From: Acetofilamentum sp.
Lineage (GTDB): Bacteria > Bacteroidota > Bacteroidia > Bacteroidales > DTU049
Length of the DNA: 11,724 bases
Reading direction: 5' to 3'
Assembly: GCA_020720525.1 (NCBI GenBank)
Contig: DYON01000030.1
Span: 1 to 11,724, forward strand
The notes under the pieces are model-generated. The model saw nothing but the letters and a program-made list of their open reading frames with translations. It was not told where the DNA came from and made no database searches. Below are positions 1 to 6,993 of the stretch, piece after piece; within the stretch, counting starts at the first letter, position 1, and every line of letters starts with the position of its first letter. A program made the position numbers and the translations under genes.

Positions 1-937
1 AATATTCGGCTCCATATTGCGACTCAATTTCACTTTTAATGGTTCCAATAGCAAGTTTTGAGAGACTCACACTATCGGTACGCATATAGGTAATAAGACC
101 CGATTCGTACAATTGTTGAGCAATAGTCATTGTTTGAGATACCGAAAATCCCAATTTGCGAGCAGCTTCTTGTTGCAAAGTAGAAGTGGTAAAAGGAGGC
201 GATGGATTTCGCGTTCCTGGTTTCATTTCGGCTTTTCCAACATTGAATGAACTTCTTTTAACCGAATCGAGAAAAATCATGGCATCGCGTTCTTCCTCGA
301 AGCGTTCGTTGAGTTCAGCTGGGAATAAATCGGTGTTTCCAGCACTAAACAAACCCGAAACTTTATAATCAGATGTGCTTTGAAATGCATTTATTTCGTC
401 TTCGCGCTCTACAATAAGACGAACCGAAACCGACTGCACACGACCTGCCGACAAAGAAGGTTTGACCTTTTTCCACAACAGTGGCGACAATTTGTAGCCT
501 ACAATTCGATCTAATACACGCCTTGCCTGTTGAGCATCGACGAGTTTATAATCAAGATCTCTTGGATTCTGAATTGCTTCGGTGATGGCAGTTTTTGTAA
601 TTTCGTGAAAAACAATTCGCTTTGTTTTTTTCATATCCAGCGCAAGAGCTTCAGCTAAATGCCATGCAATAGCTTCTCCCTCGCGGTCTTCGTCGGTTGC
701 AAGCCAAACCATATCGGCCAGCTTGCTCAGCTTTTTCAGTTCTGCAATAACCTTTACTTTGTCAGGCAGCACCATATATCGAGGCTCAAACCCATTTTCA
801 ACATCGATACTAATATCTTCTTTATGCAAATCACGCACATGACCATAGCTCGAAAGAACCTGATAATCTTTGCCCAGAAACTTCTCGATGGTCTTTGCTT
901 TGGCAGGTGACTCAACGATGACTAAGTTTTTACCCAT
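1..937 (-). CDS. topA: DNA topoisomerase I, N-terminal part (partial at window edge)
   Basis: Type IA topoisomerase, which relaxes negative supercoils in the cytoplasm by cutting and rejoining one DNA strand through a phosphotyrosine. The frame opens at the ATG at 937 and stays open to the left edge, giving 312 codons; the rest of the catalytic core and any C-terminal zinc-binding domains lie outside. The protein starts MGKNLVIVESPAKAKTI, the TOPRIM signature, with Glu9 matching the catalytic Glu9 of E. coli. The metal-binding DxDxE is present as TDEDREGEA (Asp82, Asp84, Glu86). LSAGRVQSV follows in the domain I/IV region, and the active-site motif LITYMRTDS places the nucleophile at Tyr284 (codon 86-88). 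All expected catalytic residues in view are intact. No Shine-Dalgarno is seen. The gene is preceded by a long gene-free gap and is probably its own transcription unit. Identification is secure. Confidence 0.97.
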   Translation of the reverse strand, partial: MGKNLVIVESPAKAKTIEKFLGKDYQVLSSYGHVRDLHKEDISIDVENGFEPRYMVLPDKVKVIAELKKLSKLADMVWLATDEDREGEAIAWHLAEALALDMKKTKRIVFHEITKTAITEAIQNPRDLDYKLVDAQQARRVLDRIVGYKLSPLLWKKVKPSLSAGRVQSVSVRLIVEREDEINAFQSTSDYKVSGLFSAGNTDLFPAELNERFEEERDAMIFLDSVKRSSFNVGKAEMKPGTRNPSPPFTTSTLQQEAARKLGFSVSQTMTIAQQLYESGLITYMRTDSVSLSKLAIGTIKSEIESQYGAEY

Positions 938-1414
938 TCTGAATTTTTTCGCAAATTAAAACAATAATTATGGGATATTGAAAACAAAATTTCAACAACA
1001 GCCCTTATTTGTTTGATATAGAATGTTTTAAGCCTTCATTTAATAAAAGGTAGATTTCTGCTGAAGATTGGTAAATCATTCGGGGCTGAAAAAATGTAAA
1101 CATAGAGTTGATTGAAAAATAAATACAAAAAAGAAAGAATACAATGAGTGAAGAAAGTTGGAACAAAACATTTACAACCTGTTGTTTAAGGGAAAGAAGT
1201 GGATTATTTTAAATTTTGGCAGGGATTGTTTGAGAGAGAAATTATATTTTTTAGAAAATTGTATCGAAATATTAATCCCCATTTTTTATATAATTAAAAA
1301 TCTTCAGTCAAAAATAATACGTCCCATCTAATACACAACCCAATTTTATCATTTTGCAATTGAACCCAATTCCGTCAGCTATTTTTTTCGCGACTCCAAA
1401 AAATCTTGTCATAA
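938..1414. other. Gene-free intergenic gap between topA and the foldase cassette
   Basis: AT-rich stretch with no convincing gene on either strand. It holds the strong minus-strand promoter candidate at 1309-1339. Inside any transcript from it lies a 36-codon frame (1172-1282, minus, ATG start, no Shine-Dalgarno, low-complexity Phe/Lys/Asn/Ile product) that I do not call. A second, weaker minus -7-like sequence TACCTTTT is at 1045-1052, about 110 bp before topA, with TTTA 19 bp upstream, and a still weaker TTAATTTG sits just before topA. No hairpin strong enough for a riboswitch or terminator was seen apart from the one that starts at 1415. Confidence 0.6.
1309..1339 (-). promoter_or_regulatory. 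Bacteroidota-type promoter candidate, far upstream of topA
   Basis: On the minus strand, GTTG (1336-1339) is followed after exactly 19 bp by TATTTTTG (1309-1316), which fits the Bacteroidota -33 TTG and -7 TAnnTTTG pattern. Transcription would start near 1302 and reach topA after roughly 365 nt, implying a long leader or a separate small RNA. AT-rich sequence gives chance matches, so confidence is moderate. Confidence 0.4.
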
Positions 1415-1448
1415 AAAAAGAGCGACCCATTTTTGAATCGCTCTTTTT
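1415..1448 (-). terminator. Intrinsic terminator of the coaX–ppiD cassette
   Basis: A perfect 11-bp inverted repeat (1415-1425 with 1438-1448, core AGAGCGA/TCGCTCT) with a 12-nt loop. On the minus strand the hairpin ends in a seven-T run (1413-1419, partly in the stem). It begins 20 bp past the foldase stop codon. Because the arms end in A and T runs, it could also act on plus-strand transcripts, but none is expected here. Confidence 0.85.
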
Positions 1449-1467
1449 GTTAACTACTACACAAGTT

Positions 1468-3612
1468 TTAGTAGTACAAGATCCTGTTGTCTTCAATTTC
1501 AGCTTTTCGTTCGAGTGCTTTAAACAATTCATAATTGGTTTTGCTCTGGAAGAATGCAACTTTTTGACTCATAACCATATTTCTATCGGCTGGAACAGTT
1601 GGTTCTATCACTTCTTTTATCATATAGACAAATAGTCCCATTTCGCCTTGAATAGCTTTCGACATCACATTGGGTTTAGAGGCTGTAATAATTCCAACTA
1701 ATTCAGGTTCTGGCCCATAACTAGGCAGCGAATAGGTCGAAAATGTAACATCAAATGTATCTACTTCGGTTTTCAGCTTTGAAGCAACAGCTTCAACACT
1801 TCCAGCTCCCGATAAAGCACTGTTCATTTGATCCATCAACATTTGGGCTTTTTTATCCTTTTTTGCAAATGGAGTAATTATCTCTTTCACGTCTTCGAAA
1901 GTAGCAAGTCCTTTTTGCCTTTTATCCTTAACAATTGCAACTACATATTTGCTTTCGCTTACCATGTCGAATACAGTTGAAGTGACACCTTTTTCAGTTT
2001 CCTCTTTGAACATCCATCGAACAATTTCGCGTCCTTCGGTGATTCCAGCAAGGGTAAAATCGGTTGTTTTTACATTTTCGGCAACACGTTTTGTATATCC
2101 ATTATCCACAATCGCTTTATCGAAAGCACCCTGATCGGTTGAAATTGTAGCAAAAACACTGGACATATTGTAAATACTGTCCGATGTTTCTTTGCTTGGT
2201 TCAACTGTTCGTTGAATAGTAGCAATTTTAACTTTATCAACAGGTTTGGTCTTTCCAAGCACTTTAATCACATGAAAACCAAATGCAGTTTCAACCAACT
2301 GATACGAGCCAACTGGATTGTTCAAACAAGCTGCATTGAATTCAGTAATCATCATCCCTTCGGGAAACCAGCCAAGATAACCAGCGTTTTGGGCTACCGA
2401 TGGGTCGGAACTAAATTTTACAGATAGGTTCGAAAAGGCAGTGCTGTCGGTTCCTTTCGATGCACCAAAAAGACTGTCGGCAAGCAATTTTGCTTCTTCT
2501 TTTGTGCGTGTAATACTTTCGTCGGCACGCATTGCACCTTGATAAGCAATCAAAATGTGCGAAGCTTCGAGCGAGTCGGGCAACAATTTGCGATCGAGCA
2601 AACGGTGCATAAAAAACACGTTGTTGTCGAGATATGGCGGTACCAATGTGCCTAATTTTGCATTGAAAAGTGTATCGGCTTTAACTGGCAATACTTCGCG
2701 TCGCAAATAGCTGCTATCCCAAGTAAAATCGATATCGGAACGAGAATAAATTAGCGAAATGAGTTCGTCGTCGAGCACAGTCGAGAATGAAGAATATGTG
2801 CAATCGACTTCTGTTTTAGCAATACTCATGTCAATATCGGAAGGCTTAATATCGAAAATAACAAAATCGGCAAAACCAATAGGCTCATCATACTCAAATT
2901 CGTGTTGGTGGGCATCGTAATATGTTTTCAATTCTTCATCGGTAACCGTTACTGCTGAATCGCTAAGAGTATTGTATTGCAAACCTGTATAAAGAGTTAC
3001 AAATTTGCGATTTTTCTCTACATGATCGCGCTCAATAAATGCTTGTGGAAGATAATATCCTTTGTTTACAAGAGTTGTAAATTTAGAGGTGATTCTTTCC
3101 TCTAAAATCATTTTTTCAATCATTCTCCATCTGCGTTGATCTTCCTCGGGCATTTCGTTCAAACCCTCAATATACATTGCTACTTGATTGGGATCGAAAA
3201 CACCTGTTTCTGGATTGGTAAAATACTGACGAATCATCGGATGAACAAAACGTCCAGTAAACATTTCGGCAAATTCAGCATCGCTTACTTCTAAGCCTAA
3301 GTCGTCGTATTCTTTCTGAAGAATAATATCGCGAACCATTTGGTCGTAAACCTGATTGTTTATTTGAAATAAATCGGCAGCAGCAAGCTGAAGATCCTGA
3401 CCATACTGCATTTGATAAAACTCTTTTTGCTGCTCAACTCTGGCGGTGAACTCTTGATAGGTGATTTTCTCCCCAAAAACCTCGGCAAGTGGATCTGATG
3501 ACTGTCTTTTACCTGTTGTGATGAAATCGCTCAAAACAAACAATCCAAGCGCAACACCAATGATTGCAATTAGCAATCCCGAACGTTTACGAATTTTCCC
3601 AATGGTAGCCAT
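1468..3612 (-). CDS. PpiD/SurA-like membrane-anchored peptidylprolyl isomerase
   Basis: Periplasmic folding helper anchored in the inner membrane, 714 residues. Residues 12-30 form one hydrophobic segment after a basic N-terminus (KIRKR), giving a PpiD-like topology. Residues about 41-205 resemble the SurA_N chaperone region. Residues 346-453 are a parvulin domain, with ASHIL (His352), the AGYLGWFPEGMM core and GFHVIKV (His447), so the catalytic frame appears intact. Residues 245-341 look like another parvulin fold that lacks both histidines. The C-terminal 250 residues carry no motif I can name. The role, assisting folding of outer-membrane and periplasmic proteins, is family knowledge. It is the last gene of the cassette, 61 bp after lptC, with its own -7-like box in the gap and a terminator just after the stop. 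The ATG at 3612 has no Shine-Dalgarno. Confidence 0.9.
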   Translation of the reverse strand: MATIGKIRKRSGLLIAIIGVALGLFVLSDFITTGKRQSSDPLAEVFGEKITYQEFTARVEQQKEFYQMQYGQDLQLAAADLFQINNQVYDQMVRDIILQKEYDDLGLEVSDAEFAEMFTGRFVHPMIRQYFTNPETGVFDPNQVAMYIEGLNEMPEEDQRRWRMIEKMILEERITSKFTTLVNKGYYLPQAFIERDHVEKNRKFVTLYTGLQYNTLSDSAVTVTDEELKTYYDAHQHEFEYDEPIGFADFVIFDIKPSDIDMSIAKTEVDCTYSSFSTVLDDELISLIYSRSDIDFTWDSSYLRREVLPVKADTLFNAKLGTLVPPYLDNNVFFMHRLLDRKLLPDSLEASHILIAYQGAMRADESITRTKEEAKLLADSLFGASKGTDSTAFSNLSVKFSSDPSVAQNAGYLGWFPEGMMITEFNAACLNNPVGSYQLVETAFGFHVIKVLGKTKPVDKVKIATIQRTVEPSKETSDSIYNMSSVFATISTDQGAFDKAIVDNGYTKRVAENVKTTDFTLAGITEGREIVRWMFKEETEKGVTSTVFDMVSESKYVVAIVKDKRQKGLATFEDVKEIITPFAKKDKKAQMLMDQMNSALSGAGSVEAVASKLKTEVDTFDVTFSTYSLPSYGPEPELVGIITASKPNVMSKAIQGEMGLFVYMIKEVIEPTVPADRNMVMSQKVAFFQSKTNYELFKALERKAEIEDNRILYY

Positions 3613-3642
3613 TATAGTTTATTTTTTAGTAGAAAATGAGTG

Positions 3643-3650
3643 CAAAGGTA
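3643..3650 (-). promoter_or_regulatory. Internal -7 promoter element before the PpiD-like gene
   Basis: TACCTTTG on the minus strand matches TAnnTTTG exactly, and the extended 13-mer TACCTTTGCACTC differs by one base from the tRNA-Phe promoter TACATTTGCACTC. It lies 30 bp before the foldase start and would give a leader of about 25 nt. No good -33 TTG is found 19-21 bp upstream, so the call rests on the -7 box and its position. Confidence 0.5.
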
Positions 3651-3673
3651 ATAATTTTGGCAAAATAACTCTA

Positions 3674-4246
3674 TTATTCTGCATTTTTATCATCTTTCAT
3701 GTCTAATTCGCCTTTTGGTCGAATAATGTGGTATTGCTCAAAACGCTCATCGCTCTCAAAACCATCGCCCCAGATGATTTTGTCGGGTGTGATTATTTTC
3801 ACAAAAACATTAGAGTAAATCTTATGCATTTTCTCATCCCAAATGAGATGATTGGAATGAAGCTCTTTCGAATCGGTAGTAAGAACAACCACATCGTATT
3901 TCACCTCTATTCGTTGCAATTCATCGAATCGCTCGCCGTATTTTGCGGTCATGGTGGTTTCGGGGTTTTGAAGAGAATCGTAAAACACCACTTTTAAGCC
4001 TTCGGGCAATTTCAACACACTGCGCCGATTGATGTCTTCGTACCGACGCATCAATGGTGCTGTCATCTTTGCTTCAATCATTCCGCTGTCGCTATAATAC
4101 ATGGTCACATCGCGAGCCTCCTCTATAGGCATGGTGTCGCGTACTGGAAGATCTTTGATTGCTTCTGTTTTGTTTCCACACGAAAAAAGCATTGTGGCTG
4201 AAATAACAACCACAATGCCTTTAAAAATCAATTTTATTCTTGTCAT
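3674..4246 (-). CDS. lptC: LptC-like LPS export protein, predicted lipoprotein
   Basis: Periplasmic component of LPS export. In E. coli, LptC passes LPS from the LptBFG transporter to the LptA bridge. This 190-residue protein has a short basic N-terminus, a hydrophobic segment and the lipobox LFSC at Cys23, followed by Gly, so it should be lipid-anchored rather than held by a transmembrane helix. From about residue 50 come repeated amphipathic β-strands of the LptC/OstA-like fold: SGMIEAKMTAPLMRRYED, LPEGLKVVFYD, TMTAKYGERFDE, ELHSNHLIWDEKMHKIYSNVFVKI and IIWGDGFESDERFEQY. The longer reading starts at a TTG (4249); I chose the adjacent ATG at 4246, which leaves 9 nt after the TPR gene. The family is clear despite low overall identity expected for LptC. 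Translational coupling with the TPR gene is likely from the spacing. Confidence 0.87.
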   Translation of the reverse strand: MTRIKLIFKGIVVVISATMLFSCGNKTEAIKDLPVRDTMPIEEARDVTMYYSDSGMIEAKMTAPLMRRYEDINRRSVLKLPEGLKVVFYDSLQNPETTMTAKYGERFDELQRIEVKYDVVVLTTDSKELHSNHLIWDEKMHKIYSNVFVKIITPDKIIWGDGFESDERFEQYHIIRPKGELDMKDDKNAE

Positions 4247-4255
4247 CAATATTCG

Positions 4256-5689
4256 TTAATCGATGCTACGAACAATCGTCGATTCGGTGTACCAGCAACT
4301 GATGGTGTACGAAGAACCCTTTACTACGTTGTAGAAAAACAAATCTTCGGTTTTTGGAAATCCACCAGCAGCAGCACCAAACTTCTGATTTGCAATACTA
4401 ATAGTTCTTTCATCGGTCGAAACACTTTTTGCTTTTGCATATTTGTCGGCAGCTGCCCAATATCCAGCGCGCTGTGTAACAGGGTTGTCGCCACAACTCG
4501 AAGCAGTTGCCATATACAAATCGCCAATGAGAATATAAGGCATTCCGTCGGTCGGATTGAGTTGTGCTGAATTTAAAGCCGCATTGCGTGCATTTGCATA
4601 TTGTCCAATATTGCGATAGGCGTCGGCTAGGTTCAAATAGGCAGATGCTTTTTCCAATGGATCTTCGAGACCCTTAACAGCTTCGTTGAGATATTTAACA
4701 GCGTCGTTGAATTTCTTCACTCGAAGAAACGAAACCCCAAGTGTTAAAGCCGATGATGGAGTTGGCTCTAACTTATACAATTCTTCTGCAGCTGTGAAAT
4801 AGAGCGGGGCTTCGATACATTTTTTCTTGTCCATCAATATCACAAGCTTGCGCAACCAATTGGCATTGGTTTTATTGGCTTCGAATTTGGCAGAATAAAT
4901 TTTCACAATCTGCTCACAATTTGCCCATGGATCGAAAATGCTATTAATATTTCCTTCTGCCACTTCGTAAAGAGCAATTTTTTTGTTGATTTTTGACGAA
5001 TCGGCCAGATTGGCTGCAAGTTCCTTTTTTGCACTAGCAATTTGAGCTTCTACTGCCGCAACCACAATGTCGTAGTTTTCGTAAATAAATGCAGTATCAA
5101 GTTTTCCAGCACGCACCAATTCGTCGGTGGTTTTGTAGAAAATTGAAAGCACAGCAGCTTCCGATTCGCCACCCATGATGCGAATAGATTTGTCGAGTGT
5201 GTAGTAAATTTTTTCTTTTTCGGAAGGGCGATACTGAAACAAATCGTAGCCTTTGCGACCAAGAACATAACCTTCGCCATACTGTTTGTTGCAGCCAAAA
5301 GCAGCAACATTCTGGTCGTACACCATCATTAAAGTATCGATGTATCTTTCTTTGGTGACACTGTCGGCTGATTTATTCATCAGGTGTTCAACAATATTGA
5401 TTCCATCAAAATAAATATTCTGGCTTGCTTGAGGAGCATTCAAAAAGCAATATCTCCATGGGCCAATGGTGTAATTGATAGATTCGTCTTTGAATTTGCT
5501 GGCTTTCCACTGTTTGTAATTTTCGCGGTACAGCGAGAAGTTTTTTACAGATTCGGCACTATCGAGTCCATATTTTGGACCTTTTATGCTACATGGTTCA
5601 GGAAATTCGAATGCAGGCTGAGCCGACACATAAGCAAATGCAGGCAACAGCATTAACACAACAAGGAAAATTTTCGTAACAGTTTTCAT
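4256..5689 (-). CDS. Exported TPR-repeat protein, function unknown
   Basis: A 477-residue secreted protein. The signal peptide ends near Ala23 (FAYVSA, then Gln). The middle is helical with no enzymatic motif. Tetratricopeptide-like helix pairs are recognisable at about 313-341 (ALTLGVSFLRVKKFNDAVKYL), 347-380 (ASAYLNLADAYRNIGQYANA) and 383-425. The last 30 residues (FFYNVVKGSSYTISCWYTES) form a distinct tail that, from memory, recurs in Bacteroidota homologues. TPRs usually mediate protein-protein contacts, so a scaffold role in the periplasm for the neighbouring barrel or the LPS-export machinery is plausible, but this is inference. The gene lies 14 bp after the barrel gene and 9 bp before lptC, so it is almost certainly cotranscribed. 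The start is the ATG at 5689, and AAGAAAGAG just before it is only a weak ribosome-binding sequence. Confidence 0.85.
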   Translation of the reverse strand: MKTVTKIFLVVLMLLPAFAYVSAQPAFEFPEPCSIKGPKYGLDSAESVKNFSLYRENYKQWKASKFKDESINYTIGPWRYCFLNAPQASQNIYFDGINIVEHLMNKSADSVTKERYIDTLMMVYDQNVAAFGCNKQYGEGYVLGRKGYDLFQYRPSEKEKIYYTLDKSIRIMGGESEAAVLSIFYKTTDELVRAGKLDTAFIYENYDIVVAAVEAQIASAKKELAANLADSSKINKKIALYEVAEGNINSIFDPWANCEQIVKIYSAKFEANKTNANWLRKLVILMDKKKCIEAPLYFTAAEELYKLEPTPSSALTLGVSFLRVKKFNDAVKYLNEAVKGLEDPLEKASAYLNLADAYRNIGQYANARNAALNSAQLNPTDGMPYILIGDLYMATASSCGDNPVTQRAGYWAAADKYAKAKSVSTDERTISIANQKFGAAAGGFPKTEDLFFYNVVKGSSYTISCWYTESTIVRSID

Positions 5690-5703
5690 GACTCTTTCTT
5701 TTA

Positions 5704-6993
5704 CTAATTATACTTTCTTTTTACAAACCATTGTTCTTTAATGGATAAACCAAAAACGAACCTTATATAGTTTTCTTCAATCAGACTTTGATCGGTAGTA
5801 CCCATTTTCCCAAGTTCAACTCCTGTGTGAACGATGGTTGAATTTCCGAAATTAGGTCGAAGCGGAAATGAACAGCCAAAACTTATGCCAACTTTGGAAA
5901 GCTGCTGGTTTCGAAGCGATAGGTACGATTGCTCGTAATGGAAACCGCCGTAATAGGTCATTCGCTTCCAAAGTTTATCGTTGCTTCCGGCTTTAGGAGT
6001 AAATGAACCACCAGCATGAATTGAAAAACTGTTTTTCAGCGAATCGTTCTCTCCAAAAGCAGAGTATTCGCTCCAATTTTGCATATTCATATCAACACCA
6101 AACGACCATTTGTTTTCGCGAGCCAACACAAATCCGGCTTTTACACTGTACGGAAGCACAACAACTCCTGCAACATTTTCGCTTTGCCCTGTTGTATCGA
6201 GAGCGTATTCGAAGCCGTTTACAGTGTAATAGCGAACGGACATTTGACTTTCCTTTCCGCTTAGCTCCGAAGGTAGCCCAAACGTTCCACCAATGGTGAG
6301 AACAGTGTTTTGATTAAAGATGGTATCGCGCTTCACAAGAATTTGATACTGAATACCTGCATCGAAACTAAAATCATTTAAAAAGCGAGTTGTTAACGAT
6401 TTCGAACTCAAATAGATCGAAGAATCAAACACCAACTTTCGTGATTGGTTAATTGAACCAAAAATATAGGATGCATTTACACCTATACTCAAGTTTTTAA
6501 ACAATCGGATACCAGTTCCGATTAAAAATTTGTTGTATCCGCCATTTCCTTGGTAAGTAGTTGTGTAGTTTGTTATCGAGTCGAGAGCGCTGGTGGTTGA
6601 CATGAGGTAGCCAACCGAGCTATAGGGTTGCAATCCGAAAGAAAGACCCCAATTTCGAGCAGCACGAAAGCCGAATGTAAGACTATTTAAGCCCATCGAA
6701 AAAGGATAAGAATCGGCTGTTTCCGATTTCAAATGGGTGTAATTGCCCTTAAAACCACCATTAAAAACAAAAGAAATTGAATCGAACGAAGTGTAAGAAG
6801 CTGGATTGAATACATTCACCACATATTTGTCGCGAAAACCAGCTGTGAGGCCACCCATCGAAAATGTTACAGGTTCGGTGCTGTTAGAAAGTTCCCCTAA
6901 TCCATATCTGGAATAAGGGGACTCAATAAAAGACTGCGCCTTGAGCTGCAAAGCTGAAATCAGCAGAAGAGAAATGAAAAAAAGTTTTCTCAT
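5704..6993 (-). CDS. Outer-membrane β-barrel protein, FadL/OmpP1-like
   Basis: A 429-residue exported protein with a signal peptide ending near Ala19 (LQLKA, then Gln). The mature N-terminus (SPYSRYGLGEL, then SMGGLTAGFRD and VNVFNPASY) matches the plug-like start of FadL/PorV-type Bacteroidota barrels, where NPASY is a recurrent motif. The remainder alternates short polar turns with aromatic-ended amphipathic strands (NSLTFGFRAARNWGLSFGLQP, LSIGVNASYIFGS, WSFGVDMNMQNW, MTYYGGFHYEQSY), as expected of a barrel of about 14 strands. The substrate is unknown; long-chain fatty acid or hydrophobe uptake is the family's best-known role but is not shown here. Its ATG overlaps the coaX stop by 4 bp (ATGA), so translation is coupled. 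With the TPR gene and lptC downstream, a role in envelope assembly is equally possible. Confidence 0.83.
   Translation of the reverse strand: MRKLFFISLLLISALQLKAQSFIESPYSRYGLGELSNSTEPVTFSMGGLTAGFRDKYVVNVFNPASYTSFDSISFVFNGGFKGNYTHLKSETADSYPFSMGLNSLTFGFRAARNWGLSFGLQPYSSVGYLMSTTSALDSITNYTTTYQGNGGYNKFLIGTGIRLFKNLSIGVNASYIFGSINQSRKLVFDSSIYLSSKSLTTRFLNDFSFDAGIQYQILVKRDTIFNQNTVLTIGGTFGLPSELSGKESQMSVRYYTVNGFEYALDTTGQSENVAGVVVLPYSVKAGFVLARENKWSFGVDMNMQNWSEYSAFGENDSLKNSFSIHAGGSFTPKAGSNDKLWKRMTYYGGFHYEQSYLSLRNQQLSKVGISFGCSFPLRPNFGNSTIVHTGVELGKMGTTDQSLIEENYIRFVFGLSIKEQWFVKRKYN

Noticed and set aside
970..985. A 16-bp exact repeat, ATGGGATATTGAAAAC, also at 11533-11548 (end of the flavoprotein gene)
   Set aside because: The flanks do not match, one copy is partly coding and the other is not. 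One AT-rich 16-mer shared across 11.7 kb is unlikely but credible by chance; there is no sign of an att site or element end.
1172..1282. 36-codon minus-strand open frame in the topA–foldase gap
   Set aside because: No Shine-Dalgarno, low-complexity product rich in Phe, Lys, Asn and Ile, and a length expected by chance in AT-rich DNA.
1354..1635. 93-codon plus-strand frame over the end of the foldase gene
   Set aside because: It runs antisense through the terminator and the PpiD-like coding region with no family resemblance; a shadow frame.
3728..3997. 89-codon plus-strand frame inside lptC
   Set aside because: Antisense to a well-supported gene, with no promoter and no recognisable product.
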